Source: Sphingomonas sp. (GTDB lineage: Bacteria; Pseudomonadota; Alphaproteobacteria; Sphingomonadales; Sphingomonadaceae). Taken from it: DNA of 64,000 bases. The notes beneath the pieces were generated by a model. That model did not search any database. It worked only from the letters and a program-made list of their open reading frames with translations, and was not told where the DNA came from. This document shows positions 7,676-17,277 of the stretch, one piece after another. The DNA lies in assembly GCF_004799495.1 (NCBI RefSeq), contig NZ_SSMY01000008.1, forward strand, positions 151,690 through 215,689, read 5' to 3'. Position 1 is the first letter of the stretch, and every line of letters begins with the position of its first letter. Position numbers and translations under genes: made by a program.

Positions 7676-10195
7676 CTAGCCCTTCTTCGCCGCCGCTTTC
7701 TTCTTCGGAGCCGCCTTCTTCTTCGCAGGCTTGCGCTTGCCCTTGGCGGGCGCCGTCGCGGCGCGCGCATCGATCAGTTGCGCGGCTTCCTCCAGCGTCA
7801 GCGCATCCTTGTCGATCGACTTCGGCAAAGTCGCGTTGGTCGTGCCATCGGTGACGTACGCGCCGTAGCGCCCCTCCATTAGCTTGATCTCGGCTTCGGT
7901 GCGTGGATGCGGCCCGAGCACCTTGAGCGGCGCCTGGCTCCCGCGCTGCGGTCGCCCGCCATTCGCCGCCGCTTCGGCCAGCTTGACCACCGCGGCGTTC
8001 ATGCCCGTCTCGAACAGCTCCGTCGTCGACTGCAGCCGCGCATATTTGCCATCGTGCGCGAGATAGGGGCCGTAGCGCCCGATCGACGCGGTGATCGTCT
8101 TGCCGCTCTCGGGATGCGCGCCGATTTCGCGCGGCAGGCTCAGCAGCTTGAGCGCCCATTCGAGATCGAGCTCGGGAATGTCCTTGGGGATCGACGCGCG
8201 CTTGGCGTCCTTGCCCTCGCCGAGCTGGATATACGGCCCGAACCGCCCCGACTTGCGCTCGACCTCGAGGCCGGTCGCCGGGTCCTTGCCCAGCCCTTCG
8301 GGCCCGCTGTCCTCACCCTCGGCCCCGCCTTGCGCGAAGCGGCGGGTGTATTTGCATTCGGGATAGTTGGAGCAGGCGATGAACGCGCCGAACTTGCCGC
8401 CGCGCAACGAAAGTTGGCCCTGCCCGCAATTGGGGCACAGCCGCGGGTCGCCGCCGTCGGCTTTCTCGGGGAACAGATAGGGGGCGAGGAACTGGTCTAG
8501 CTGCTGCGTGACTTCGGACGGCTTGAACTCCATCACTTCGGCAGTACGCGGCTTGAAGTCGCGCCAGAACGCGTCGAGCACCGCCTGCCATTGCGCGCGC
8601 CCGCCCGAAATCTCGTCGAGCTCATCCTCCAGTCCGGCGGTGTAATCGTAGCTGACATAGCGTTCGAAGAAGCGCTCGAGGAAGGCGGTGACGAGCCGCC
8701 CCGATTCCTCGGCGAAGAAGCGGTTCTTCTCGACGCGGACGTAGTCGCGGTCCTTGAGTACCTGGATCGTCGAGGCATAGGTCGACGGGCGCCCGATGCC
8801 GAGTTCCTCGAGGCGCTTGACGAGGCTCGCTTCGGAAAAGCGCGGCGGCGGCTGGGTGAAATGCTGTTCGGCAGTCACCTCGCGCTTGGCCGGCACGTCG
8901 CCGTCGCGCAAGCGTGGCAGACGGCGGCCGTCCTCGTCTTCGCTGTCGTCCGTCCCTTCCTCGTACAGCGCCATGTACCCCGGGAAGATTACCACTTGCC
9001 CCGTCGCGCGCAGGCCATGGCGACCGGTGCCGTCGGCCAGGTCGATCGTGGTGCGCTCCATCCGCGCCGACGCCATCTGGCTCGCCATCGCGCGCTTCCA
9101 GATCAGGTCGTACAGCCGCGCATGGTCGCCCGACCCGGCGCGGTCCCTGGCGAAATCGGTCGGGCGGATCGCTTCATGTGCTTCCTGCGCGTTCTTCGCC
9201 TTGGTCTGGTACATGCGCGGCTTGTCGGGGACGTAGCTGGCGTCATAGCGGTTGGTGATCGCGTGGCGCGCGGCGGAAATCGCGCTGCCGTCCATCTGGA
9301 CGCCGTCGGTGCGCATGTACGTGATCGCGCCGTCCTCATAGAGACCCTGCGCCACGCGCATCGTGTGACTGGCCGAGAAACCGAGCTTGCGCGCCGCCTC
9401 CTGTTGCAGCGTCGAGGTGGTGAACGGCGGCGGCGGATTGCGCGTTGCGGGCCTGGTCTCGACCGACTGGACGGTGAAGCGGCCATTCTCGACATCGGCC
9501 TTGGCGCGCATCGCATCGCCCTCGGCGCCGATCGTCAGGCGGTCGATCTTGTCGCCGTTCCACTTGACCAGCCGCGCGGTGAACGGCGTGCCGTCCTGTT
9601 CGAGCGTGGCGGCGACCGACCAATATTCCTGGGGCGTAAACGCCTCGATCTCGATCTCGCGGTCGACGATCAGCCGCAGCGCTACCGACTGGACGCGCCC
9701 GGCCGACTTGGCGCCGGGCAGCTTGCGCCACAGCACGGGGCTGAGCGTGAACCCGACCAGATAATCGAGCGCGCGGCGCGCGCGATAGGCGTCGATCAGA
9801 TCCTCGTCGAGTTCGCGCGGATGCCGCATCGCCTCGGTCACCGTCGCCTTGGTGATCGCGTTGAACGTCACGCGCTGGACGTCCTTGGGCAGCGCCTTTC
9901 GCCCGCGCAACACTTCCTGCACGTGCCACGAAATCGCCTCGCCCTCGCGGTCGGGGTCGGTCGCGAGGATCAACCGGTCGGCCTTCTTCGCCTCGTCGGT
10001 GATCGCCTTGAGCTGCTTGGCCTTGTCGGGATAATTCTCCCAATCCATCGCGAAGCCGTCGTCGGGCTTCACCGACCCGTCCTTGGGCGGTAAGTCGCGG
10101 ACATGGCCGTAGCTCGCGAGCACGCGATAGTCCGAACCGAGATACTTCTCGATGGTTTTGGCCTTGGCCGGCGATTCGACGATGACAAGCTGCAT
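7676..10195 (-). CDS. topA: DNA topoisomerase I
   Basis: This type IA topoisomerase relaxes negative supercoils. The 839 residues begin with the Toprim domain (VIVESPAKAKTIEKYLG, then the metal motif ATDPDREGE). The catalytic tyrosine is Tyr293 in AITYMRTDG. One four-cysteine zinc ribbon (CPNCG ... CSNYPEC) lies near residue 590. Three topoisomerase C-terminal repeats follow (for example SGRFGPYIQLG, IGRYGPYLAH, EGRYGAYVT), and the protein ends in a lysine/alanine tail typical of alphaproteobacterial TopA. It is the last gene of the plsY-dprA-membrane protein-topA group, 60 bases after its neighbour. Confidence 0.97.
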   Translation of the reverse strand: MQLVIVESPAKAKTIEKYLGSDYRVLASYGHVRDLPPKDGSVKPDDGFAMDWENYPDKAKQLKAITDEAKKADRLILATDPDREGEAISWHVQEVLRGRKALPKDVQRVTFNAITKATVTEAMRHPRELDEDLIDAYRARRALDYLVGFTLSPVLWRKLPGAKSAGRVQSVALRLIVDREIEIEAFTPQEYWSVAATLEQDGTPFTARLVKWNGDKIDRLTIGAEGDAMRAKADVENGRFTVQSVETRPATRNPPPPFTTSTLQQEAARKLGFSASHTMRVAQGLYEDGAITYMRTDGVQMDGSAISAARHAITNRYDASYVPDKPRMYQTKAKNAQEAHEAIRPTDFARDRAGSGDHARLYDLIWKRAMASQMASARMERTTIDLADGTGRHGLRATGQVVIFPGYMALYEEGTDDSEDEDGRRLPRLRDGDVPAKREVTAEQHFTQPPPRFSEASLVKRLEELGIGRPSTYASTIQVLKDRDYVRVEKNRFFAEESGRLVTAFLERFFERYVSYDYTAGLEDELDEISGGRAQWQAVLDAFWRDFKPRTAEVMEFKPSEVTQQLDQFLAPYLFPEKADGGDPRLCPNCGQGQLSLRGGKFGAFIACSNYPECKYTRRFAQGGAEGEDSGPEGLGKDPATGLEVERKSGRFGPYIQLGEGKDAKRASIPKDIPELDLEWALKLLSLPREIGAHPESGKTITASIGRYGPYLAHDGKYARLQSTTELFETGMNAAVVKLAEAAANGGRPQRGSQAPLKVLGPHPRTEAEIKLMEGRYGAYVTDGTTNATLPKSIDKDALTLEEAAQLIDARAATAPAKGKRKPAKKKAAPKKKAAAKKG

Positions 10196-10255
10196 GACTG
10201 AAAAAGGCGCCCCTCACGTGTACGCGTGTAAGGTGGGGAGGCTTGGGCGGAGGCG

Positions 10256-10630
10256 TCAATCCCCCGATCGCAGCGACATCCAAGCGACGAAGAAGGCGAT
10301 CGCCAGCACCAGGTCGCCGCACACCAGCGCGAAGGTGCTCGTCGCGGTCCGGCCCATACCCCACAGGATCGCGGTCGGAATCCAGAAGCTCAGCTTGGCG
10401 ACCACGCCGAGCAGCATCAGCGCGTGGTATTTGCGCGGCGCACCGCCGACGATCCAGTAGAGGATCTGGAACGAAAGTGCGGCACCCACGAAGCCATAGA
10501 AATATTCGGGCGCGGACAGCCGTACGGCGGGCGCGGCGACGCGGCCTTCGAGGAAATAGACCGGAAGCAACAGGATCGCGCCGTAGATCGCGGCACCGCG
10601 GAACAGCCAAGAGGTGTGCTTTTCGGTCAT
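10256..10630 (-). CDS. Hypothetical four-helix membrane protein
   Basis: The 124-residue protein has about four hydrophobic helices (around residues 10-28, 43-61, 69-91 and 100-118) with no cofactor motif, signal peptide or known domain that I recognise. Its ATG overlaps the TGA of dprA (10627-10630), so it is co-translated with dprA and lies upstream of topA. Small membrane proteins of this kind are often seen in this operon position, but no function can be given. Confidence 0.7.
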   Translation of the reverse strand: MTEKHTSWLFRGAAIYGAILLLPVYFLEGRVAAPAVRLSAPEYFYGFVGAALSFQILYWIVGGAPRKYHALMLLGVVAKLSFWIPTAILWGMGRTATSTFALVCGDLVLAIAFFVAWMSLRSGD

Positions 10631-11706
10631 GTCAGGCTCACCCTTCCCCCGGCATGGCGTTCGAGCCGGCCCGCGAGTTCCAGTTCGAGCAGGATCGTCG
10701 CGACGACCGCCGAGGGCAGCCCCGACTGACGAATCAGTTCGTCGGTCGCGACCGGAACCGGCCCGAGCAGGCCGGCGATCAGCGTGCGGTCGGCGTCACC
10801 CGGTTCGGCGGGCGGCATCGCGGCGAAGTCGCTGCCGGGCGAGCGCACCATGCGCGCGTCGATCGGGCGGATCGATTCGAGAATATCGGCCGCCGATTGC
10901 ACCAGCGTCGCGCCCTCGCGGATCAACTGGTTGCACCCTTGTGCGCGCGGATCGAGCGGGCTGCCGGGTACCGCCATGACGTCACGCCCGGCCTCGTTCG
11001 CCAGCCGCGCGGTGATGAGCGATCCCGATTTGGGCGCGGCCTCGACCACCAATGTGCCGATCGCCAGCCCCGCGATGATCCGGTTGCGATGCGGGAAGTT
11101 GCGCGCGAGCGGCTCCATCCCCGGCGGCTGTTCGGCGATCAGCAGGCCTTCGCTGGCGACCTGCTCCTGCAAATCGCGATTTTCGGGCGGGAAGGCAATG
11201 TCGATCCCGCTTGCGATGACCCCGATCGTGCCGGTGGCGAGCGATCCCAGATGCGCGGCGCTGTCGAGCCCGCGCGCCAGGCCGGAGACGACCACCACAC
11301 CCTCGCGCCCCAGTTCGACCGCGAGCCCGCGCGCGAACCGGCACGCCGCCGCCGAGGCGTTGCGCGCGCCGACCATCGCGACGGTGGTGCGGCGCGCGAG
11401 GCCGATATCGCCGCGCACCGTCATCGCGGCGGGAGCATTGTCGAGCTCGGCGAGGAGCGGGGGATAGTCGGCATCGTCGAGGAACAGGTACCGCGCGCCA
11501 AGCTTCTCGACCGCGGCGATCTCGCGCTCGGCCACCGTCGGGTCAACGACCCGCGGCGCCCGGCCGCCGCCGCGCGCGGCGAGATCGGGCAGCGCGGCGA
11601 TCGCCTCTTCGGCGCTGCCGAACCGCGCGATCAGCTGGCGATAGGTGATCGGTCCGATCCCGGCCGTGCGGATCAACCGTAGCCGCGCGATCCGCGGGTC
11701 GCTCAA
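10627..11706 (-). CDS. dprA: DNA-processing protein DprA
   Basis: DprA binds incoming single-stranded DNA and loads RecA during natural transformation, and it also affects plasmid establishment. The Rossmann-like core is complete: VAMVGARNASAAACRFA, VSGLARGLDSAAHLGSL, GVIASGIDIAFPPEN, EQPPG, NFPHRNRIIAGL and the VVEAAPKSGSLITARLA loop. A C-terminal winged-helix domain starts near residue 300 (DELIRQSGLPSAVV). The start is a TTG at 11706 whose last two bases enter the stop of plsY (TTGA). The open frame runs further upstream but only as a shadow of plsY. The product is 359 residues. Confidence 0.93.
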   Translation of the reverse strand: MSDPRIARLRLIRTAGIGPITYRQLIARFGSAEEAIAALPDLAARGGGRAPRVVDPTVAEREIAAVEKLGARYLFLDDADYPPLLAELDNAPAAMTVRGDIGLARRTTVAMVGARNASAAACRFARGLAVELGREGVVVVSGLARGLDSAAHLGSLATGTIGVIASGIDIAFPPENRDLQEQVASEGLLIAEQPPGMEPLARNFPHRNRIIAGLAIGTLVVEAAPKSGSLITARLANEAGRDVMAVPGSPLDPRAQGCNQLIREGATLVQSAADILESIRPIDARMVRSPGSDFAAMPPAEPGDADRTLIAGLLGPVPVATDELIRQSGLPSAVVATILLELELAGRLERHAGGRVSLT

Positions 11707-12320
11707 CCTTGACTCTCTTCGGCCTTGCTCCCGACGCGCGGCTCGGTGCCCTGGATCAGCCGGTCGATATTGGCGCGGTGCTTCCAGAAGGCAAGCGCGG
11801 CAAGCGCGAGCAACAACAGCACGAAGTCGAACCGCGCGAACCACGCCGCTGCCACCGGCGTCGCCACCGCCGCGGCCATGCCGGCGACCGACGATATGCG
11901 CAGCACCGCGAACAGGGCGAGCCACACGACCGCGAAGACCAGCCCGATCGGCCAATAGAGCGCGAGGCAAATACCGAGCAGCGTCGCGAGCCCCTTGCCG
12001 CCACGAAAATTCAGCCAGGCGGGATAGCAATGCCCGAGGAACGCCGCCGCTGCCGCCGGCACTTCATGCCCGGGGAACAGCCAGGCGGCGAGCAGCACCG
12101 CCGCCGCGCCCTTCGCGCCGTCGAGCAGCAACGTCGCCGCCGCGAGTTCCTTGCGCCCGGTCCTGAGCACGTTGGTCGCGCCGATATTGCCCGAACCGAT
12201 GGCGCGCACGTCGCCCGCACCGAACGCGCGCGTCAGGATCAGCCCGAACGGAATCGAGCCGAGCAGATACCCCAACAGCATCGCGGCCGCGGGCGGCCCC
12301 CACAGATACTCGGTCGGCAA
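11703..12320 (-). CDS. plsY: Acyl-phosphate:glycerol-3-phosphate acyltransferase
   Basis: PlsY is an integral membrane enzyme that acylates glycerol-3-phosphate with acyl-phosphate from PlsX, the first step of phospholipid synthesis in most bacteria. The three active-site loops are visible: LLGSIPFG with GSGNIGATNVLRTG, then GHCYPAWLNFRGGKGLAT, then a later segment between hydrophobic helices. The 205 residues fit the family. It begins the operon with dprA, whose TTG start overlaps its stop, and it is divergent from murI. Confidence 0.95.
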   Translation of the reverse strand: MPTEYLWGPPAAAMLLGYLLGSIPFGLILTRAFGAGDVRAIGSGNIGATNVLRTGRKELAAATLLLDGAKGAAAVLLAAWLFPGHEVPAAAAAFLGHCYPAWLNFRGGKGLATLLGICLALYWPIGLVFAVVWLALFAVLRISSVAGMAAAVATPVAAAWFARFDFVLLLLALAALAFWKHRANIDRLIQGTEPRVGSKAEESQG

Positions 12321-12415
12321 AGCTTCACCCCCTGTCGTTGCGAATATAGAACAAGCCGTTGCCCACCGCCACTGATCTTGATCACGCGTCCGGGCCAGTC
12401 CACAGGCCGGTGCGC

Positions 12416-13207
12416 ATGGACGACCGCCCGATCCTGTTGTTCGATTCCGGCGTCGGCGGCTTGTCGGTGCTCGCCGCGCTGCGCGACCTGCTGCCGCAAG
12501 CGAGCCTGGTCTACGTCGCCGATTCGGCGGCGTTTCCCTATGGCACCAAGAGCGAGGCGGAGATCGCCGCGCGCGTGCCGGCGCTGCTCGGGCGGCTGGC
12601 CGAACGGTACGATCCGCGGCTGATCGTGATCGCGTGCAACACTGCCTCGACCATCGCGCTCGGCCACGTCCGCGCCGCGCTCGACATTCCGATCGTTGGG
12701 ACGGTGCCGGCGATAAAGCCGGCCGCCGAACTGAGCGAGACGCGCACGATCGGCGTGCTCGGCACCGACGCCACCGTGCGCCAACCCTATGTCGACGACT
12801 TGGCGGCGCGGTTTGCGACCGATTGCACGGTGCTGCGCCACGGATCGGCGGCGCTGGTCGAATTGGCCGAGGCCAAGTTACGCGGCGAGGACGCCGATCC
12901 AGCCGCGTATCGCGCCGCGGTCGCAGGCCTTTTCGACCAACCCGGTGGCGAGCGGATCGACGTCGTGGTCAACGCCTGCACGCATTTCCCGCTGGTGGTC
13001 GAGGAACTCGCCGCCGTGGCGCCGCGCGCGGTGCGGTTCGTCGATGGCGCGGCGGGGATCGCACGTCGCGTCGCGCATCTGACGGCGGGGCAAGCATGGC
13101 CGGCCGCCCCGGTGCATCGCGCGGTGTTCACCCGGTTCGGCGATGCCGAGCGCCACTTGGCGCGAGCGCTCGCACGTTACGGCATCGACCGCGCCGAATC
13201 GCTCTAG
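12416..13207 (+). CDS. murI: Glutamate racemase
   Basis: MurI makes D-glutamate for peptidoglycan. Both catalytic cysteines are present, Cys74 in IACNTAST and Cys188 in NACTHFP, and the N-terminal substrate motif [10 protein letters not shown] is clear. The ATG at 12416 gives 263 residues and starts where other glutamate racemases start. An earlier in-frame ATG at 12359 would add 19 residues without family similarity. It is followed on the same strand, after about 107 bases, by hemA. Confidence 0.95.
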   Translation: MDDRPILLFDSGVGGLSVLAALRDLLPQASLVYVADSAAFPYGTKSEAEIAARVPALLGRLAERYDPRLIVIACNTASTIALGHVRAALDIPIVGTVPAIKPAAELSETRTIGVLGTDATVRQPYVDDLAARFATDCTVLRHGSAALVELAEAKLRGEDADPAAYRAAVAGLFDQPGGERIDVVVNACTHFPLVVEELAAVAPRAVRFVDGAAGIARRVAHLTAGQAWPAAPVHRAVFTRFGDAERHLARALARYGIDRAESL

Positions 13208-13314
13208 CGCCGCGCTGCGGCTCGCTTGCCGATGGAAAGCGCGATTGCGGCTGCACGTTTTGCACGCATATTCGATGGAAATGCGCGACGAGCCGCGCTA
13301 ACGGGCAAATCACC

Positions 13315-14556
13315 ATGAGCGATTCCGCGACTTCGCGCCCCGTCGACTATGCCCGCGTGTTCAGCCAGGCGATCGACCGGCTGCACGCCGAGGGGCGGTA
13401 CCGCGTTTTCGTCGACATCCTGCGCAACAAGGGCGCGTTCCCCAACGCGCGCTGCTTCGCTGGGCATAACGGGCCCAAGCCGATCGTCGTATGGTGCTCG
13501 AACGACTATCTCGCGATGGGCCAGCACCCCAAGGTCGTCGCGGCGATGGAGGAAGCGCTCCATGACGTGGGTGCGGGGTCGGGCGGCACGCGCAACATCG
13601 GCGGCAACACGCATTACCATGTCGACCTCGAGGCCGAGCTCGCCGACCTGCACGGCAAGGAAGGCGCGTTGCTGTTCACCAGCGGGTACGTCTCGAACGA
13701 GGCGACGCTCGCGACGCTCGGCAAATTGCTCCCCGGCTGCGTGATCTTCTCCGACGAGCTCAACCACGCCTCGATGATCGCGGGGATCCGCAATTCGGGG
13801 TGCGAGAAGCGGCTGTTCCGGCACAACGACTTGGCCCATCTCGAGGAACTGCTCGCCGCCGAGGACCCCAACGTTCCCAAGCTGGTCGCGTTCGAAAGCG
13901 TCTATTCGATGGAGGGCGACATCGCCCCCGTCGCGGCGATCTGCGACCTCGCCGACAAGTACAACGCGCTGACCTATTGCGACGAGGTCCATGCGGTCGG
14001 GATGTACGGTCCGCGCGGCGGGGGGATTTCGGAGCGCGACCAGGTCGCCGACCGCATCACGATCATCGAGGGCACGCTGGGCAAGGCGTTCGGGGTGATG
14101 GGCGGATATGTCGCCGCCGACCAGACGATCATCGACGTGATCCGCTCCTACGCGCCGGGGTTCATCTTCACGACCTCGCTGTCGCCGGTGCTGGTCGCGG
14201 GCGTGCTGGCGAGCGTGCGGCACCTCAAGGAATCGACCACCGAGCGCGATGCGCAGCAGGCGTCGGCGAAACTGCTCAAGGGAATGATGACCGACGCTGG
14301 CCTGCCAGTGATGCCCGGCGACACGCATATCGTGCCGCTGATGGTCGGCGACCCGGTCAAGGCCAAGAAGATCAGCGACATCCTGCTCGCCGAATACGGC
14401 GTGTACGTTCAGCCGATCAATTACCCCACGGTGCCGCGCGGCACCGAACGCCTGCGCTTCACGCCGGGGCCGACGCATGACGAAGGCATGATGCGCGAAC
14501 TGACCGACGCGCTGGTCGAGATCTGGGGCCGGCTGGAGTTGCGCAAGGCGGCTTAG
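13315..14556 (+). CDS. hemA: 5-aminolevulinate synthase
   Basis: This PLP enzyme joins glycine and succinyl-CoA to 5-aminolevulinate, the first step of heme synthesis in alphaproteobacteria. The PLP lysine is Lys257 in [15 protein letters not shown]. Other markers are [33 protein letters not shown] and the C-terminal [21 protein letters not shown]. The ATG at 13315 gives 413 residues, which is typical. The gene name hemA here refers to ALA synthase, not glutamyl-tRNA reductase. Confidence 0.96.
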   Translation: MSDSATSRPVDYARVFSQAIDRLHAEGRYRVFVDILRNKGAFPNARCFAGHNGPKPIVVWCSNDYLAMGQHPKVVAAMEEALHDVGAGSGGTRNIGGNTHYHVDLEAELADLHGKEGALLFTSGYVSNEATLATLGKLLPGCVIFSDELNHASMIAGIRNSGCEKRLFRHNDLAHLEELLAAEDPNVPKLVAFESVYSMEGDIAPVAAICDLADKYNALTYCDEVHAVGMYGPRGGGISERDQVADRITIIEGTLGKAFGVMGGYVAADQTIIDVIRSYAPGFIFTTSLSPVLVAGVLASVRHLKESTTERDAQQASAKLLKGMMTDAGLPVMPGDTHIVPLMVGDPVKAKKISDILLAEYGVYVQPINYPTVPRGTERLRFTPGPTHDEGMMRELTDALVEIWGRLELRKAA

Positions 14557-14560
14557 ATGC

Positions 14561-14635
14561 CGTCACCCCAGCGAAAGCTGGGGTCTCAGGCCGTAATTTT
14601 CCTCGCAAGAGATGCCAGCTTCCGCTGGCATGACG
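14561..14635. repeat. Double-hairpin palindromic element (REP/BIME-like), copy 1
   Basis: A 75-base element begins CGTCA and ends TGACG, enclosing two hairpins: CCCCAGC-gaaa-GCTGGGG (14566-14583) and TGCCAGC-ttcc-GCTGGCA (14613-14630). A second copy of the same design lies at 59758-59833. It sits between the convergent hemA and nrdR genes, where it could also act as a two-way terminator. Elements built on CCCAGCGAAAGCTGGG are common in sphingomonad genomes. Confidence 0.8.
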
Positions 14636-14642
14636 GACGAGT

Positions 14643-15104
14643 CTAGGGCTTCCCCATCTCGCTCACGTTCCCCGCGAATTCCTCGAAGTCCTTCGCCTCG
14701 CTGAAATCGCGATAGACGCTCGCGAAGCGGATATAGGCGACCGAATCGAGGCCCTTCAGCCCCTCCATCACCAATTCGCCGATCCGCTTGGACGATATCT
14801 CGGCCTCGCCCAGCGTCTCGAGCTGGCGCTGGATACCCGACACCAGCCGCTCGATCTGCACGCCTTCGATCGGGCGCTTGCGCGTCGCGATCTCGATCGA
14901 GCGGAGCAGCTTCTCGCGCTCGAACGGTTCGCGGCGCCCCTCGCTCTTGGTCACGGTCAGCTCGCGCAACTGGATGCGCTCGAACGTGGTGAAGCGTGCC
15001 GCGCACCCTTCGCACTGGCGGCGGCGGCGGATCGCGGCGCCATCCTCGGTCGGGCGCGAATCCTTTACCTGGCTGTCTTCATGTCCGCAAAACGGGCACC
15101 GCAT
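14643..15104 (-). CDS. nrdR: Transcriptional repressor NrdR
   Basis: NrdR represses ribonucleotide reductase genes in response to ATP/dATP. The N-terminal zinc ribbon has its four cysteines ([11 protein letters not shown] and CEGC), followed by the [17 protein letters not shown] signature and an ATP-cone domain ([21 protein letters not shown]). The 153 residues are normal. It is the last gene of the rpiB-glyA-zinc ribbon-nrdR unit, 38 bases after its neighbour. The glyA-nrdR pairing is classical in alphaproteobacteria. Confidence 0.96.
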   Translation of the reverse strand: MRCPFCGHEDSQVKDSRPTEDGAAIRRRRQCEGCAARFTTFERIQLRELTVTKSEGRREPFEREKLLRSIEIATRKRPIEGVQIERLVSGIQRQLETLGEAEISSKRIGELVMEGLKGLDSVAYIRFASVYRDFSEAKDFEEFAGNVSEMGKP

Positions 15105-15142
15105 CGTGGGTCCATATCCTTTCGAATACGGACCCTATCGCG

Positions 15143-15463
15143 TCACGCCTTCTTGGCGAAGCGATTATACGCCATGATGCCGCCACCAATCAGGGCGCCG
15201 GTCGCCATCGAGATCGGCAGCAGGATCGCTGCCACCGCGCCGACCGCGGCGCCGCCGGCGATCTTCTGCGCGTTCTCGTCCTTGAGCAGCCCGCGCGCGG
15301 CGGCCTCGGCCTCCGCGGCGCTGTTCATCACGAAGGTCTTGGCCGATTCGAACGTGCTTTCGCCGTCGCCCGTCACATAGGCGCCGCAGCTCGGGCAATA
15401 TTTGGCGCCCTCGGGCAAAGCGGCGTCGCAATGCGGGCACATGCGGGTCAGATTCTCGGTCAT
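15143..15463 (-). CDS. Zinc-ribbon protein with a C-terminal hydrophobic glycine-rich segment
   Basis: The 106-residue protein begins with a four-cysteine zinc ribbon (CPHC ... CPSC, near residues 8-25), continues with an acidic/alanine-rich helix, and ends in a hydrophobic, glycine-rich membrane segment (AGGAAVGAVAAILLP ... GALIGGG). The ATG at 15463 is two bases after the glyA stop and has AAGGA eight bases upstream, so it is preferred over an in-frame start inside glyA. The position between glyA and nrdR suggests co-expression. No function is known to me. Confidence 0.78.
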   Translation of the reverse strand: MTENLTRMCPHCDAALPEGAKYCPSCGAYVTGDGESTFESAKTFVMNSAAEAEAAARGLLKDENAQKIAGGAAVGAVAAILLPISMATGALIGGGIMAYNRFAKKA

Positions 15464-15465
15464 CT

Positions 15466-16779
15466 CTACAGTCCTTGGTAGATCGGGAAACGGTGACATA
15501 GCGTATTAACACGCTGCTGCACAGCATTTTCTACCTGCGCGTCGCCCTGCTCGCCATTTTTGGCCAATCCGTCGAGCACATCCGCCACCATATTACCGAT
15601 TTCGCGGAACTCGGCGGGACCGAATCCGCGCGTCGTCCCGGCGGGCGATCCGACGCGGATGCCGCTGGTCTTGACCGGGGGCAGCGGGTCGTTGGGGATG
15701 CCGTTCTTGTTGCAGGTGATGCCAGCGCGCTCAAGCGCTTCGTCCGCATCCTTGCCGGTGACCCCGAGCGGGGTGAGGTCGACCAGCGCCAGATGCGTGT
15801 CGGTCCCGCCCGAGACGAGGTTGCACCCGCGTTCCTTGAGCGTCGCGGCGAGCACCTTGGCATTCTCGATGATCGCCGCCGAATAGAGCTTGAAATCGGG
15901 GCGCAGCGCCTCGCCGAACGCGACCGCCTTGGCGGCGATGACGTGCATCAGTGGGCCGCCCTGCAGCCCCGGGAAGACCGCCGAGTTGATCTTCTTGGCG
16001 ATCGCCTCGTCGTCGGTCATCACCATCCCGCCGCGCGGTCCGCGCAACGTCTTGTGCGTGGTGGTGGTGACGACGTGCGCGTGGCCGAATGGGGTCGGAT
16101 GAACGCCGCCCGCGACGAGGCCCGCGAAATGCGCCATGTCGACCATGAACAGCGCGCCGACCTCGTCCGCGATGCTGCGGAACTTGGCGAAATCGATCTG
16201 GCGGGGATAGGCCGACCCGCCGGTGATGATGAGTTTCGGGCGGTGTTCCTTGGCCAGCCGCTCGACTTGGTCGAAATCGATCAGATGCGTGTCGGCGGTC
16301 ACACCATATTGCACCGCGTTGAACCACTTGCCCGACATCGCCGCGCGCGCGCCGTGGGTCAGGTGCCCGCCCGCATCGAGGCTCAGCCCCATGATCGTGT
16401 CGCCGGGCTTGGTCAGCGCGAGCATCACCGCGCCGTTGGCCTGCGCCCCCGAATGCGGCTGGACGTTGGCGAAGCCGCAATTGAACAGCTGCTTCGCCCG
16501 GTCGATCGCCAGCTGCTCGACTTCGTCGGACGGGTGACAGCCCTGGTAATAGCGCTTACCCGGATACCCTTCGGCATATTTGTTGGTGAACACCGACCCC
16601 TGCGCCTCGAGCACCGCCTTGGAGACGATATTCTCCGACGCGATCAGCTCGATCTGGTTCTGCTCGCGCGCCAGTTCGTGCTCGACCCCGGCGAACACCG
16701 CCGGATCGGCCTCGGCCAAACCTCGCGTGAAAAATCCGTCCGGCTGGACGTCGGACAAAGTGGTCGGGCTGGTGCTCAT
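15466..16779 (-). CDS. glyA: Serine hydroxymethyltransferase
   Basis: GlyA converts serine and tetrahydrofolate to glycine and 5,10-methylene-tetrahydrofolate with PLP. The PLP lysine lies in [16 protein letters not shown], and other family marks are [24 protein letters not shown] and QPHSGAQAN. The ATG at 16779 overlaps the rpiB stop (ATGA) and gives 437 residues. An earlier start would extend into rpiB with unrelated sequence. It is the second gene of the rpiB-glyA-nrdR operon and may supply glycine for ALA synthase encoded nearby. Confidence 0.97.
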   Translation of the reverse strand: MSTSPTTLSDVQPDGFFTRGLAEADPAVFAGVEHELAREQNQIELIASENIVSKAVLEAQGSVFTNKYAEGYPGKRYYQGCHPSDEVEQLAIDRAKQLFNCGFANVQPHSGAQANGAVMLALTKPGDTIMGLSLDAGGHLTHGARAAMSGKWFNAVQYGVTADTHLIDFDQVERLAKEHRPKLIITGGSAYPRQIDFAKFRSIADEVGALFMVDMAHFAGLVAGGVHPTPFGHAHVVTTTTHKTLRGPRGGMVMTDDEAIAKKINSAVFPGLQGGPLMHVIAAKAVAFGEALRPDFKLYSAAIIENAKVLAATLKERGCNLVSGGTDTHLALVDLTPLGVTGKDADEALERAGITCNKNGIPNDPLPPVKTSGIRVGSPAGTTRGFGPAEFREIGNMVADVLDGLAKNGEQGDAQVENAVQQRVNTLCHRFPIYQGL

Positions 16780-17216
16780 ACGGACTCCTTGGCCGACAAT
16801 TTGTCGACGCGGTGCTGGTGGCGGCCCCCGGCGAAGGGGGTGTCGAGAAAGGCTTGCAGGCACGCGATCGCCATGCCCTCGCCGGTCAGGCGCGCGCCCA
16901 TCGCGATGACGTTGGCGTCGTTATGTTCGCGCGCCAAGGCAGCGGACAGCGGCTCGCCGACGAGCGCGCAGCGGCAGGCGGGCTCGCGATTGACCGCGAT
17001 AGAAATGCCGATGCCGGAGCCGCACAAGGCGACCCCGCGCTCGGCCGCGCCAGAGGCGATCGCCGCTGCGAGCTTGTAGCCGTAATCGGGATAATCGACC
17101 GATGCCGTGTCGTGCGGGCCGAGATCGGCGACGTCGTGCCCTGCCTCACGCAACCACGCGACGATCATCGCTTTCAGGGCGACGGCGGCGTGATCGGACG
17201 CGATGGCGATGCGCAT
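16776..17216 (-). CDS. rpiB: Ribose-5-phosphate isomerase B
   Basis: RpiB interconverts ribose 5-phosphate and ribulose 5-phosphate. The 146-residue protein has the LacAB/RpiB marks: [10 protein letters not shown] at the start, [10 protein letters not shown], the catalytic cysteine in [15 protein letters not shown], and [13 protein letters not shown]. Its TGA overlaps the glyA ATG, so the two are translationally coupled. It heads the operon ending in nrdR. Confidence 0.94.
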   Translation of the reverse strand: MRIAIASDHAAVALKAMIVAWLREAGHDVADLGPHDTASVDYPDYGYKLAAAIASGAAERGVALCGSGIGISIAVNREPACRCALVGEPLSAALAREHNDANVIAMGARLTGEGMAIACLQAFLDTPFAGGRHQHRVDKLSAKESV

Positions 17217-17277
17217 GGACGGGGCGGCGATCCTTCGAACTAATGCTGTGCGCTGCCCCTTACGCCGGGCGCCGCGG

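Noticed and set aside
8591..10093. Plus-strand open frame of 500 codons opposite topA
   Set aside because: topA is complete and unmistakable on the minus strand. The plus-strand translation has shadow composition and no family motif.
12634..13314. Upstream extension of the hemA frame through murI
   Set aside because: The added residues are Arg-rich shadow of murI. ALA synthase homology begins at the ATG at 13315.
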